DNA of 64,000 nucleotides from the NCBI RefSeq assembly GCF_900117455.1, contig NZ_FPHO01000003.1, forward strand, positions 1,826,501-1,890,500, in the 5' to 3' direction. Origin of the DNA: Hyphomicrobium sp. CS1GBMeth3. GTDB lineage: Bacteria > Pseudomonadota > Alphaproteobacteria > Rhizobiales > Hyphomicrobiaceae. Of the stretch, positions 17,014 through 26,215 are shown in pieces; the first letter of the stretch is position 1; each line of letters opens with the position of its first letter. The notes beneath the pieces were generated by a model, which was given only the letters and a program-made list of their open reading frames with translations, ran no database searches and was not told the DNA's origin. A program made the translations under genes and the position numbers.

Positions 17014-19797
17014 GTGACTGGCGTAACCGAGAAAGCGGGAAAGCGGCCGCGCACGCCGAGGCGCCGCGTCGACCCGCCGCCCGCTCAAAGTCTGCCGGAG
17101 CCTTTCGCGGGTTGGTTCGCTCGTCGGGGCTGGCAGCCGCGCGATCACCAGCTTGCTCTGATCGAAAAATCGCGCGCGCGCCGCTCGTCGCTGCTCATCG
17201 CCCCCACCGGCGCCGGCAAGACGCTGGCCGGCTTCCTGCCGAGCCTGATCTCGCTCGCCGCCGCGCCGCGCGCGAAGCAGGGCGCCGGCCTGCGCACGCT
17301 GTACATCTCTCCGCTGAAGGCGCTCGCCGAGGACGTCTCGCGCAACCTCTTCGCGCCCGTCTCCGAGATGGGCCTCAAGGTCTCGATCGAGACACGCACG
17401 GGCGACACGTCGATCGCAAAGCGCGCCCGCCAGCGCGTGAAGCCGCCGCAGATATTGCTCACCACGCCCGAGCAGGTCGCACTGATGCTGTCGGGCCCTG
17501 ATGCCGGTTACGTCTTCTCGGATCTCGACACCATCATCCTCGACGAGCTGCACGCGCTGGCGCCCTCGAAGCGCGGCGATCTTCTCTCGCTTGGTCTGGC
17601 CCGCCTCAACACAATCGCGCCAAGCTTGATGACGCTCGGCCTGTCGGCCACCGTTGCGCGCCCCTCGGAGCTTATGAGCTATCTCGTGCCGCAACGCGCG
17701 CCCGAGAGCGTGCATGCGCTCGCCGATCTGGTGATCGCGCCGGGCGGGGCCGATCCTGAGATCGATATTCTCGAGATCGAGGAGCCCGTGCCGTGGAGCG
17801 GACATTCCGCCCGCTACGCCATGCACGACATCTATTGCGCCATCAGCGCGCACAAGACGACGCTTGTCTTCGTCAACACGCGCATGCAGGCGGAGCTGGT
17901 GTTTCAGGAGCTGTGGCGCATCAACGAGGAAGGACTGCCCATCGCGTTGCATCATGGCTCGCTCGATAAGGCGCGCCGCCTCAAGGTCGAAGCTGCGATG
18001 GCCGAGGGCCGCCTGCGCGCTGTCGTGGCCACATCCACGCTGGACCTCGGTATCGACTGGGGTGACGTGGACCTCGTTGTCAACGTCGGCGCGCCGAAGG
18101 GCGCCTCCCGCCTCGCGCAGCGCATCGGCCGCGCCAACCACCGCCTCGACGAGCCCTCAGCCGCGCTGCTCGTGCCCGCCAACCGCTTCGAGGTGTTGGA
18201 GTGCCGCGCCGCGCTGGAGGCCGCCAAGGCCGGCGAGCAGGATGCAGTGATCTCGCGATCGGGCGCGCTCGACGTCCTCGCCCAGCACGTCATGGGCATG
18301 GCGTGTCACGGACCCTTCAAACCCGAGGCGCTTTATGAAGAAGTACGCTCGGCCGCACCTTATGCCGGTCTCACACGCGCGCGCTTCGATCGCGTCGTCG
18401 ACTTCGTGGCGACAGGTGGCTACGCGCTGAAGTCCTACGAGCGCTTCGCTCGCCTGCGTCCCACCGAAGATGGCGCGCTCCGCCTCGCGCATCCGAGCCT
18501 CGTGCGCCAATACCGCATGAACGCCGGCACCATCGTCGAAGCGCCGATGATCAAGGTGCGCCTCGTCGGTCGGCGTCGCGTGCAGAAGAAAACCGGCAGG
18601 CCCGGCACGCAAGGCCCGCTGATGGGCGGCCGCGTGTTGGGCGAGGTCGAGGAATACTTCATCGAGCAACTCGCGCCGGGCAACACGTTCGTCTTCGCTG
18701 GCGAGATCCTGCGCTTCGAAGGCTTGTCGGAGACGGAAGCTTACGTCACGCGCGCCCCCGGCGCCGACGCCATGATCCCGAGCTACGCTGGCGGCAAGTT
18801 CCCACTCTCGACGCACCTCGCGCGCCGCGTGCGCGCCATGCTCGCCGACCGCACACGTTGGGCGGACCTGCCGACGCCGGTCGCCCAATGGCTCGGCTTC
18901 CAGTTCGAGCACTCGGCCCTGCCCGGCATCGACGACGTCTTGGTCGAGACGTTCCCGCGCCGCTCGCGCCACTTCCTCGTCGCCTATCCGTTCGAGGGCC
19001 GCCTCGCCCACCAGACCCTCGGCATGCTGCTGACGCGCCGTCTCGAGCGCGCAGGCGCTCAGCCCCTGGGCTTCGTCGCCAACGACTACGGTCTCGCCGT
19101 TTGGGGGCTCGGCGACCTCACGGCGCGCATCGCCGACGACAGCTTCGACCTCGCGCGCCTCTTCGACCAGGACATGTTGGGCGACGACCTCGAGACGTGG
19201 CTTGCGGAATCGAGCCTGATGCGGCGTACGTTCCGCAGCGTGGCAGTGATCTCTGGGCTGATCGAGCGCCGTCACCCCGGCAGCGAAAAAAGCGGCCGTC
19301 AGGTCACGATGTCGACAGATCTCATCTACAACGTGCTGCGCCGGCACGATCCAGGCCATATTCTGCTGGAAGCCGCCTGGGAGGATGCAGCCACGGGTCT
19401 GTTGGATATTGCGCGCCTGGGCGACTTCCTGACCCGCGCACAGGGTCGAATCAGGCATCAAGCTTTGGATCGGGTCTCGCCATTGGCGGTGCCGATCCTG
19501 CTTGAGATCGGCGTCGAGCCGGTCGGGCGGTTGACCCGCGAGGATCTCTTGCGCGAGGCCGCCGAAGAGTTGATCGCGGAAGCGATGCGCGTCGAGAACG
19601 GGCACGAGACCACGATCGCGACGGATCTTACCGGTCCGGCGCGTCAATCGTCGGTCTCAAGTAAAGACACCATGATCGCGTCAGGCCCCACCAGCCTTCC
19701 GCGTGCATCATCGGTCTCAAACAAGGACGACGGGGACGCACGTGACGAGCACCACTCAAATGCTGGCGCTAAAGCCCGAGCGCCTCGACGTCGGTGA
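17014..19797 (+). CDS. Lhr-like DEXH-box DNA helicase (ligase-associated DNA damage response type)
   Basis: A 927-residue superfamily 2 helicase. Walker A is APTGAGKT (about residues 63-70), the DEXH box is LDELHAL, motif III is GLSATV, and motif VI is QRIGRANHR. A winged-helix and Lhr-core C-terminal region follows. The architecture fits the helicase that occurs with PdeM phosphoesterase and an ATP-dependent ligase in a bacterial DNA repair group. The last 60 residues are low-complexity Ser/Lys/Asp and overlap the next gene. Translation probably starts at GTG 17014, behind a GGAAG site. Confidence 0.9.
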   Translation: MTGVTEKAGKRPRTPRRRVDPPPAQSLPEPFAGWFARRGWQPRDHQLALIEKSRARRSSLLIAPTGAGKTLAGFLPSLISLAAAPRAKQGAGLRTLYISPLKALAEDVSRNLFAPVSEMGLKVSIETRTGDTSIAKRARQRVKPPQILLTTPEQVALMLSGPDAGYVFSDLDTIILDELHALAPSKRGDLLSLGLARLNTIAPSLMTLGLSATVARPSELMSYLVPQRAPESVHALADLVIAPGGADPEIDILEIEEPVPWSGHSARYAMHDIYCAISAHKTTLVFVNTRMQAELVFQELWRINEEGLPIALHHGSLDKARRLKVEAAMAEGRLRAVVATSTLDLGIDWGDVDLVVNVGAPKGASRLAQRIGRANHRLDEPSAALLVPANRFEVLECRAALEAAKAGEQDAVISRSGALDVLAQHVMGMACHGPFKPEALYEEVRSAAPYAGLTRARFDRVVDFVATGGYALKSYERFARLRPTEDGALRLAHPSLVRQYRMNAGTIVEAPMIKVRLVGRRRVQKKTGRPGTQGPLMGGRVLGEVEEYFIEQLAPGNTFVFAGEILRFEGLSETEAYVTRAPGADAMIPSYAGGKFPLSTHLARRVRAMLADRTRWADLPTPVAQWLGFQFEHSALPGIDDVLVETFPRRSRHFLVAYPFEGRLAHQTLGMLLTRRLERAGAQPLGFVANDYGLAVWGLGDLTARIADDSFDLARLFDQDMLGDDLETWLAESSLMRRTFRSVAVISGLIERRHPGSEKSGRQVTMSTDLIYNVLRRHDPGHILLEAAWEDAATGLLDIARLGDFLTRAQGRIRHQALDRVSPLAVPILLEIGVEPVGRLTREDLLREAAEELIAEAMRVENGHETTIATDLTGPARQSSVSSKDTMIASGPTSLPRASSVSNKDDGDARDEHHSNAGAKARAPRRR

Positions 19798-20482
19798 GTT
19801 CAGCCGGCAGCCGGTCTCGATTTCCGGGCGTTCGTTCGTGGCCGACGTCTCGGGCGCCCTCTATTGGCCCGCCGAGGACATCCTGGTCGTTGCCGACCTG
19901 CACCTCGAGAAGGGCTCGGCCTTCGCGGCCCGCGGCATCATGCTGCCGCCGTACGACACCGCCGCTACTCTGGAGCGCCTTGCCGCGACCCTCGACGCCT
20001 ATCCGGCCCAGACCGTGCTGTGCCTTGGCGACAGCTTCCACGACACTGGCGCCGCCGAGCGCATGAGCGCGGTCGATCGCGAGACGCTTGCCATCCTGCA
20101 GGAAGACCGCGAATGGATCTGGCTCAACGGCAACCATGATCCGGTGATCGGCGAATGCTTGGGCGGCACGGTCCTGCACGAGGTGACCGTATCCGGCCTG
20201 GCCTTCCGCCACGAACCGACCACAGGCCGCGTGACGCATGAGATCGCGGGCCATCTGCATCCCGCGGCGCGCGTCTCTTTCCACGGCCATGTCATTCGCC
20301 GCCCCTGCTTCGTGGGCAACGGTAAGCGCCTCGTGCTGCCTGCGTTCGGTACCTACGCCGGAGGGCTCAACGTGCTCGACGAGGCTTTCACGCCGTTGTT
20401 CGGCGACGACGGCCGGTCTGTCTTGGTTCTTGGGCAGGAGGGGCTCTACCCAATCGCGCCGCGTCTTCTGAAAGAAGACTGA
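19742..20482 (+). CDS. pdeM: Ligase-associated DNA damage response metallophosphoesterase PdeM
   Basis: A calcineurin-like phosphoesterase of about 246 residues with the metal-binding motifs in order: DLHLEKG, GDSFHD, GNHDP, and GHLHP near the C-terminus. It overlaps the helicase gene by up to 56 bases, supporting a shared operon. PdeM-type proteins act as nucleases in a repair module that usually also contains an exonuclease and a ligase; those two are not here. Start choice is uncertain: GTG 19742 has a GGGG site; ATG 19760 is the alternative. Confidence 0.88.
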   Translation: MTSTTQMLALKPERLDVGEFSRQPVSISGRSFVADVSGALYWPAEDILVVADLHLEKGSAFAARGIMLPPYDTAATLERLAATLDAYPAQTVLCLGDSFHDTGAAERMSAVDRETLAILQEDREWIWLNGNHDPVIGECLGGTVLHEVTVSGLAFRHEPTTGRVTHEIAGHLHPAARVSFHGHVIRRPCFVGNGKRLVLPAFGTYAGGLNVLDEAFTPLFGDDGRSVLVLGQEGLYPIAPRLLKED

Positions 20483-20491
20483 CGTTACCTA

Positions 20492-21463
20492 TTACGACGC
20501 CGTCTTGCGCCGGAACGGCATTGACGCGAGTAGCCCCGCCAGAGCCGCGAGAGCCACGGCGGCGAGCCCGTAATAGAACGGGTGATGCATGGCGGCACGG
20601 TAGATCCAAAGCTCGACGCCGCTACGCTCGAGCCGCACGCGTGACTGGAACGTGCTGAGCAGCTCCCCTTCGCGGAAGAGATAGACGCGTGCCGTCAGCG
20701 GACCCACTGGCACGTTGGCCGGCAGGGCGATCGAGGAGCGGAACAGACTCTTGCCGATGAAGATCACCGCATAGTCGCGCTCGATATAGAGGCCTTCCTG
20801 CTGCTTGATGCGGATCACAGCATCCTTGTAGGCCTTGAGCTCGTCAGGTTCGGTCGTGCTGGCGGAATGGGCGGCCGGCGCCAGACGGGCATACTCGTGC
20901 CCGATGGCATGACGCGCGAGCAGCGGCGGATCGGCGATTTCCTCGATCGGCCGCGTCGAGGCGATGGCGTAGTAGCTTGGCACGCTCTCGAAGCGGAACG
21001 AGTCCGTGTTCACCCAAAGCCCGGCGACATTGGACTTGCGTCGCGCCACGAGCGGCGTTGGCATGCCTTCGAGCACGACGATAACGTCGTAGTAGCCGGC
21101 TTCCGCGCTGGGCTGCCGGCTGTTGAACACCGACCCGAATACCACGACTTCCGTTCCCGTAAACGCGGACGTGATGGCGATGTTGCGGGACGAGACGTCG
21201 GCCTCGACGGTCTCTTTGGCGGCGGTTGCCTCCGCGTCGCGCTCAGCCGCGCGCCGCGCGGGCCGAGGGGCCGGCGCACGCGGTTCCGCCCGGCGCTTGC
21301 TGCGCTGCGCCCGTTTACGCAGGGGCTCGCCCCAATCCGGCAGCTCCGCCTCCGGCTTGTCCGGGCTTTGCGCGCGCGCATCTCCACCACCGAGGCACCA
21401 CGCGCTCGCCACGGCGAGAAGCGCCAGAAGCAGCCAACGATGGCGTGTGCCCGGCAGCGTCAT
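20492..21463 (-). CDS. TIGR02186-type membrane-anchored protein, TauE partner
   Basis: A 323-residue protein with a signal segment (LLLALLAVASAWCLGGG), a charged Arg/Ala/Pro linker (residues 35-85), a periplasmic domain with beta character (ITSAFTGTEVVVFGSVF and YYDVIVVLEGMPTPLVARRK) and a C-terminal membrane helix (YYGLAAVALAALAGLLASM). This matches the TIGR02186 family of conserved hypothetical proteins that accompany TauE/SafE transporters. Its ATG overlaps the stop of the upstream TauE gene by four bases, so the two are probably expressed together. Function unknown; perhaps an accessory periplasmic subunit. Confidence 0.82.
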   Translation of the reverse strand: MTLPGTRHRWLLLALLAVASAWCLGGGDARAQSPDKPEAELPDWGEPLRKRAQRSKRRAEPRAPAPRPARRAAERDAEATAAKETVEADVSSRNIAITSAFTGTEVVVFGSVFNSRQPSAEAGYYDVIVVLEGMPTPLVARRKSNVAGLWVNTDSFRFESVPSYYAIASTRPIEEIADPPLLARHAIGHEYARLAPAAHSASTTEPDELKAYKDAVIRIKQQEGLYIERDYAVIFIGKSLFRSSIALPANVPVGPLTARVYLFREGELLSTFQSRVRLERSGVELWIYRAAMHHPFYYGLAAVALAALAGLLASMPFRRKTAS

Positions 21464-22389
21464 AGCGGCGCTCCGAGCGTTGTCGTGATAGAGAACAACT
21501 CGCGCGGCGTCGTGACCAGGTCCCAGCCGATGCGCGCGCAGACGAGCAGCACGAGGCCCGCCAGCAGGAAGCGCAGGTGCTCGCCTTTGAGACGCGCACC
21601 GGCAGCGGCGCCGTACTGCGCGCCGATCACGCCGCTGATGATGAGGATGAGCCCGAGCAGGATGTCGACGCTGTAGTTCTCGGTCGACTGCATGACCGTT
21701 GTCACAGCTGCCACGAATACGGTCTGGAACAGCGAGGTGCCGACCACGACGTTGGTCGGCATGCGCAGAAGATAGATCAGCGCCGGCACCATGATGAAGC
21801 CGCCGCCCGCGCCCATGATCGCCCCGAGGAAACCGACGAACGCGCCGATCACCATGGGCGGGATGGCGCTGATATAGAGCTTCGAGCGGTGGAACCGCAT
21901 TTTGAGCGGCAGATTGTGGATCCAGTTGTGCTGGCCGGAGCGCCGTAAGGCGCGCGACTGCCCACCTCGCGCGGCCTGGATGGCATTGAGGCTTTCGATC
22001 AGCATCAGCGTGCCGATCACGCCGAGGAATGTGACATAGGCGAGGGCAACGAAGAGATCGAACTGGCCGGCCTCCCTCAAAAGGCGCACCATCCTGACGC
22101 CGATCACCGATCCCACGATGCCGCCCGCGAGCAGCACCGCGCCCATCTTGATATCGACGTTGTTGCGCCGGTACTGCGCCATCGCCCCCGAGACCGACGA
22201 CGCCACGATCTGGGCCGCGCCCGTGCCGACGGCAACCGGCGACGGAATGCCTGAGAAGATCAGGAGCGGCGTCATCAGGAAGCCGCCGCCGACGCCGAAC
22301 ATGCCGGAAAGGAAGCCCACCGCCGCGCCCATGCCGAGGAACACAAGCACGTTGACGCTCATCTCGGCGATCGGCAGGTAGATGTGCAT
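21460..22389 (-). CDS. TauE/SafE family anion exporter
   Basis: A 309-residue polytopic protein with about eight hydrophobic segments and the internally repeated Gly-rich motifs of this family: FLSGMFGVGGGFLMTPLL in the N-half and FLGAIMGAGGGFIMVPALI in the C-half. TauE/SafE proteins move sulfite, sulfoacetate or other organosulfur anions across the inner membrane. The TIGR02186-type gene directly downstream overlaps it. The assigned ATG may be nine codons too far upstream (MSVNVLVF is an alternative). Confidence 0.9.
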   Translation of the reverse strand: MHIYLPIAEMSVNVLVFLGMGAAVGFLSGMFGVGGGFLMTPLLIFSGIPSPVAVGTGAAQIVASSVSGAMAQYRRNNVDIKMGAVLLAGGIVGSVIGVRMVRLLREAGQFDLFVALAYVTFLGVIGTLMLIESLNAIQAARGGQSRALRRSGQHNWIHNLPLKMRFHRSKLYISAIPPMVIGAFVGFLGAIMGAGGGFIMVPALIYLLRMPTNVVVGTSLFQTVFVAAVTTVMQSTENYSVDILLGLILIISGVIGAQYGAAAGARLKGEHLRFLLAGLVLLVCARIGWDLVTTPRELFSITTTLGAPL

Positions 22390-22618
22390 TGCGCTGAGGT
22401 GTACGCCGATACGGAAGGGTGAGCCGAAACCGTTCCGCCCGCCGGTGCACTCCCCGCGCTGCCGGCTGCCGAAACGGCGCGAGAGCGAGCCACGGCCCCC
22501 GCGCCACTATCGTATTGAACCTTTGCCGCGAGTACCAGTACGGCGTCGCCGCAAGCCGCATGCGCGGCTTGCGAATTTTCAGCATGCGGGCAGCGCATGC
22601 CGGCTTGGAAAGCGATTT

Positions 22619-25321
22619 CTAGATGTTTGTGTCGTTATTGACGCGCTTCTTCCAATCCTCGCCCGCCGTGCGGGCGTCATTGGCGAGTGGCGAGGCCCGG
22701 CGCGGCTGGAATTCCGTAACCATCGCGTCGGCAGAGGCGAGCGCCGCCGCATCGAACTCGCCCCTGAGGGCATCGCGACGGCCAATGGCGTCCGGGTCGC
22801 CCGCCTCTGCCGCCAGCGCATACCATTTATAGGCACTGACGCGGTCGACCTTGGCGCCGAGCCCGTTCTCGAGCAAAACGCCGAGATTGTACTGGCTGTC
22901 TGCAAGCCCATGCTCGGCCGCCTTCAGGAACCACGGCAGCGCAGCCTTGTAGTCGGGCTGGCTCTGTTCGCCGGCGATCAGCACGGCCAGGTTATGCATG
23001 GCCTTCACGTTGCCGTTCTCGGCCGCGCGGGCGTACCAGATCTTGGCCCGCTCGATATCCTTCCCGACGCCGAGACCGCGCTCATAGAGCGTGCCGACGC
23101 GATACTGCGATTGCGCGAAGCCCTTGGCGGCCGACCGCTGATACCAGCGCAGCGCTTCGGCGTAATCCTGGCCCGTGCCCTTGCCTTCCGCGAGCCGCGC
23201 GGCGACCTCGAACTCGGCCGAAGGATCGCCGTTGGCCGCCGCCACGCGCAGCGACATCGGGCCCACCGTAGCAGGCGGCAGCTCGAGCGCGCTGCGGGTC
23301 GATGCGCCTTCGTCATGCGGCGAAAGCTCGGGAGCCGGATAGGCCGCCGTCATGCGCCCGCCCTGCTCCGGCAGGAAGGCGCTGGGGGGATGACCTGCTG
23401 CCACCTGCCCGAGGTGCCCGGAAAGGCTTGCGAGAACCTGCTGCTCATAGATGCCGGCGGCGGTCGCCACGGGCAGCGTGGTACCCTGCGCGTCGATCGT
23501 CATGCCGCGGGGCGCGTTGGCGGGCGCCGCAACGTCCGTTGCCGCCAGCTCGGACGGCGTGAGGACGTCGTCATGGAAGCCGTAAGGCGCCATGGACGGC
23601 TCTTTGAGCGCGCCGTCTGGCGCAGCCTCGGAGCGCGGCCCGAGGCGCGGCGCGTCATCGAAATAATCTTGCACGGCGCCGCCGTCGGCCGCCGACGAAG
23701 GCGGAGCCGGAGCGTCAGACAGATACTCGGACGTTTTGGGGACGATGGCTGGCGCTGCGGGCGGGCTGGAGCTGCGGTTGAAGAACAGCAGCCCGCCGTT
23801 GATGGCGATGATCAACACCAGCACGCTGGCCAGAAGCTTGGTGGACATGCCGAACAGGCGGCCCGAGCCGGTGCCGAGGGCCTGACGCGGCGTTTCGTCG
23901 ACGATGCTACGGGCTTCGCTGAACGAGTTCACTCCCGCGCCGGTCTGACTGTGGCTGCCGAACTCCTCGGCGCGGTTCGCGGCCGCCTTGAGTTTGGCGC
24001 GGCGTGCGTCCGCCACGAAATCGCGCCGCAGCCGGTCGATCGGCGATTCCGGCGCGTCGGCCACGTGCGAGGCTGGTTCGGAGAGCGGCGACCCGTCGGA
24101 GGCCATGCCGTCGTCCTCCGCAACGCCATTGGTTCCGAAGCTCGTGAAACGGGTATCCCGGAACCCATACGCCGTTTCGGCGGAGGCGTTCGGCTCCGCA
24201 ATGCGGGAGCCTTCGCTTGCATACGCGGCCTCGAGCGGCGGCGGACCGAGAACGGGCTCGTGCACCGCGGCCAGAATGTCCGCAGCCTGCGACGGCCCCC
24301 GCTTCTGCCGCAGCTCCAGCGCGTCCATGCGGTCGAGCACCGTGACGAGGGCCTGCTGCAGCGTATCCAGCATGGAGAAGGCGGTCTGCTCGCTCTGGCG
24401 CTGCTCCTGGATTGCCTGCTCGAGAAGCCCCTTGAGCGCGTCGTAGCGGTCGGCCTGCGCACTCACCCGCCCGGAGAGGTCGGTCACCAGGGACGTGGCC
24501 TGTGCCTCCGCTTCGCGCCGGTCCGTGATAGACGCCTCGATCAACGCCCGCAGCTCCTCGTGGCGCCGGGCCTCTGCATCGGCGCCGTCGTCGGGGCGGT
24601 GCGCGAGGCGGCTCTGCACTTCGTCGGCGGTGCGCCTGGCGACGGCCTCGAGGTCGGCGGTGAACCGGCTGTTGTAGTCGAGCAGCTTGCCGATGCGCTC
24701 GTCCGAAACCTGCGCCATGACATTGCGCACGTCGCTCTCGATGCTGTCGATGCGCGTCACATGACGCTCGAGCTCGTCGAGCTTGTCGCCGAGATCGTTG
24801 ACGTGCACCTCGATGAGCCGCAGGCCCTCGAGGTCGTCAAGCCTGACGACGTCCTTGAGCGCGGCGCTCATCTGCCGCTGAAACGTGTCGAGACGCTCTT
24901 CGAGCAACGAGACTGTGCCTGTGGGCTTCACGTCCTGCAGCGCCCGCGTGATCTTGTCGGTAAGGTCATCGAGGCGCGAGCCGAACCAGTCCCGTTGGTC
25001 CTGCGCTTGCACGCGAGCCGCTGGCTGCAGCGCCGTCGTCTCATAGCTGCGCATCAGTTGTTCGGCACTGTTGGTGTCCCAGGGCTCGTCGCCGGCTTCA
25101 TCGAGCAGCATGTGGCGGCGCCGGGGCAGCGCGGACGGCGGGGCGGCGGCTCGCAGCACGCGCAGCCGCTCGACGATGTTGGCGAGGATCTCGCTCTGCT
25201 GGCGCTGCGTGCTCTCGATCTCGCGTGCGAGGTCGTCGATGAGGCTCGGCGTCCCGTCCTGTCCGGCGGGGCCGTAAGCGCTTCGCCGCGCGGGCTGAGT
25301 CTCCTGGTCGAATAGGAGCAT
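22619..25321 (-). CDS. PodJ-like polar organizer: cytoplasmic coiled coils, one TM, periplasmic Sel1 repeats
   Basis: A 900-residue protein with three regions. The N-terminal half (about 1-490) is cytoplasmic and rich in Glu/Arg/Leu coiled coil. A single transmembrane helix follows at about 494-513 (LLASVLVLIIAINGGLLFF). The C-terminal part is periplasmic: a Pro/Ala-rich linker, then at least four Sel1/TPR-like repeats at about 697-840 (AEALRWYQRSAAKGFAQSQ, AKIWYARAAENGN, ALPWFLKAAEHGLADSQYN, AYKWYALAAEAGD). This is the architecture of PodJ, which marks a cell pole and recruits polar proteins in Caulobacter and Agrobacterium. Sequence identity to PodJ was not tested. Start chosen at ATG 25321; the frame is open 31 codons further. 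Confidence 0.7.
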   Translation of the reverse strand: MLLFDQETQPARRSAYGPAGQDGTPSLIDDLAREIESTQRQQSEILANIVERLRVLRAAAPPSALPRRRHMLLDEAGDEPWDTNSAEQLMRSYETTALQPAARVQAQDQRDWFGSRLDDLTDKITRALQDVKPTGTVSLLEERLDTFQRQMSAALKDVVRLDDLEGLRLIEVHVNDLGDKLDELERHVTRIDSIESDVRNVMAQVSDERIGKLLDYNSRFTADLEAVARRTADEVQSRLAHRPDDGADAEARRHEELRALIEASITDRREAEAQATSLVTDLSGRVSAQADRYDALKGLLEQAIQEQRQSEQTAFSMLDTLQQALVTVLDRMDALELRQKRGPSQAADILAAVHEPVLGPPPLEAAYASEGSRIAEPNASAETAYGFRDTRFTSFGTNGVAEDDGMASDGSPLSEPASHVADAPESPIDRLRRDFVADARRAKLKAAANRAEEFGSHSQTGAGVNSFSEARSIVDETPRQALGTGSGRLFGMSTKLLASVLVLIIAINGGLLFFNRSSSPPAAPAIVPKTSEYLSDAPAPPSSAADGGAVQDYFDDAPRLGPRSEAAPDGALKEPSMAPYGFHDDVLTPSELAATDVAAPANAPRGMTIDAQGTTLPVATAAGIYEQQVLASLSGHLGQVAAGHPPSAFLPEQGGRMTAAYPAPELSPHDEGASTRSALELPPATVGPMSLRVAAANGDPSAEFEVAARLAEGKGTGQDYAEALRWYQRSAAKGFAQSQYRVGTLYERGLGVGKDIERAKIWYARAAENGNVKAMHNLAVLIAGEQSQPDYKAALPWFLKAAEHGLADSQYNLGVLLENGLGAKVDRVSAYKWYALAAEAGDPDAIGRRDALRGEFDAAALASADAMVTEFQPRRASPLANDARTAGEDWKKRVNNDTNI

Positions 25322-25690
25322 GAGGGGTCCCCAAGGTGCAGTGCGGCGCCGATGGCCGGCCGCCCCCCTATGGGGCAAGGCGACACAAGCCGCCCGGTGC
25401 GGGCCGAGACGCAATGTGGGTCAGACGCAGCACAAACCAGAAACCCGATCCTCGCGAGGCTCGCAGTCGCGAGTAAACGTTAAGTTAAGTCTCAGCGAAT
25501 GCGAGGTAATGCGCGGGAATACGAAGATTTTTGCGGGTCAATTGGTGCTGGATTTCGACCGCGGGAGCCAAGTGATTCGTCGTGCGCGCCGCGCCGGCAC
25601 GAACGCGGGTCACAATCGCTTGTTATTCTCACACGAGATCATATCTCCACGATCAGGGCCGAGTTCGCCCGATGGAATGGAGACGCTGCC
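25322..25690. other. Divergent intergenic region upstream of the PodJ-like gene
   Basis: About 370 bases, AT-richer than the neighbouring genes, between the PodJ-like gene and the plus-strand exported coiled-coil gene. It contains the TAAA-N7-TTAA site noted separately; otherwise nothing is recognised. Confidence 0.4.
25474..25488. promoter_or_regulatory. Possible CtrA-like site (one mismatch)
   Basis: TAAACGTTAAGTTAA on the plus strand reads TAAA-N7-TTAA, one base off the TTAA-N7-TTAA pattern of the alphaproteobacterial cell-cycle regulator CtrA. It lies about 150 bases upstream of the PodJ-like start. One short near-match can arise by chance. Confidence 0.25.
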
Positions 25691-26209
25691 GTGCCGACCT
25701 TGACGCGCTTTCGCTTGAATGACGCCCGCCCTCTTCTGCTGGCGGGGCTCGTCGCACTCCTCGCAGGGCCTGCGGGGGCAACCGAGGGACAGGGGCGCTA
25801 CACTATACAGCCCACGGAAGGCGGCGTTGTCCGCCTCGACCGTGAGACGGGCGCCATGTCGTTCTGCAGCGGCGCGGAGGGCAACTGGACCTGCAAGGCC
25901 ATGCCGGAGACCGAGGGCGCCCTGAAAAAGCGGATCGAGGAGCTTGAGGCGGATAAGCGGGCGCTCGAGGCGGAGCGCCGGCTGCGCGATGGCACCCCCG
26001 GCCCGACCGCGAAAGCGCCCGACGCAACGGAGCAGGCGCCGCCGGCAGGCGAGCTGGCCCCGCCGCCTCCGCCTGGCGACCTGCCGGTTCCCACTGAAAA
26101 GGACGTCGACAAGTTGTTCGACTACGTCGAGGGCATGGTGAAGAAGTTCAAGGAGCGCATCGAGCGGCTCGAGCGCGAGGCCCAGAAGGAGCCCGAGGTC
26201 CCGCTCTGA
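25691..26209 (+). CDS. Exported coiled-coil protein, function unknown
   Basis: A 172-residue protein. The GTG start at 25691 has a GGAG site eight bases upstream and places a signal sequence at the N-terminus (PLLLAGLVALLAGPAGA, cleavage about residue 30). The mature part has a small domain (YTIQPTEGGVVRLDRETG, with two Cys in CSGAEGNWTC), an acidic coiled coil (KKRIEELEADKRALEAERR), a Pro-rich linker and a second coiled coil at the C-terminus. No family function is known to me. Longer frames start at 25499 but lack signal-peptide logic. Confidence 0.7.
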   Translation: MPTLTRFRLNDARPLLLAGLVALLAGPAGATEGQGRYTIQPTEGGVVRLDRETGAMSFCSGAEGNWTCKAMPETEGALKKRIEELEADKRALEAERRLRDGTPGPTAKAPDATEQAPPAGELAPPPPPGDLPVPTEKDVDKLFDYVEGMVKKFKERIERLEREAQKEPEVPL

Positions 26210-26215
26210 GCGGCC

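Noticed and set aside
18157..19647. 496-codon minus-strand frame opposite the helicase
   Set aside because: Antisense shadow of the Lhr-like helicase; the plus-strand frame has all helicase motifs.
22382..25315. 977-codon plus-strand open frame rich in Arg/His/Gly
   Set aside because: It lies wholly antisense to the PodJ-like gene (and the gap after it), whose minus-strand product has clear coiled coil, TM and Sel1 repeats. High GC content produces such shadow frames.
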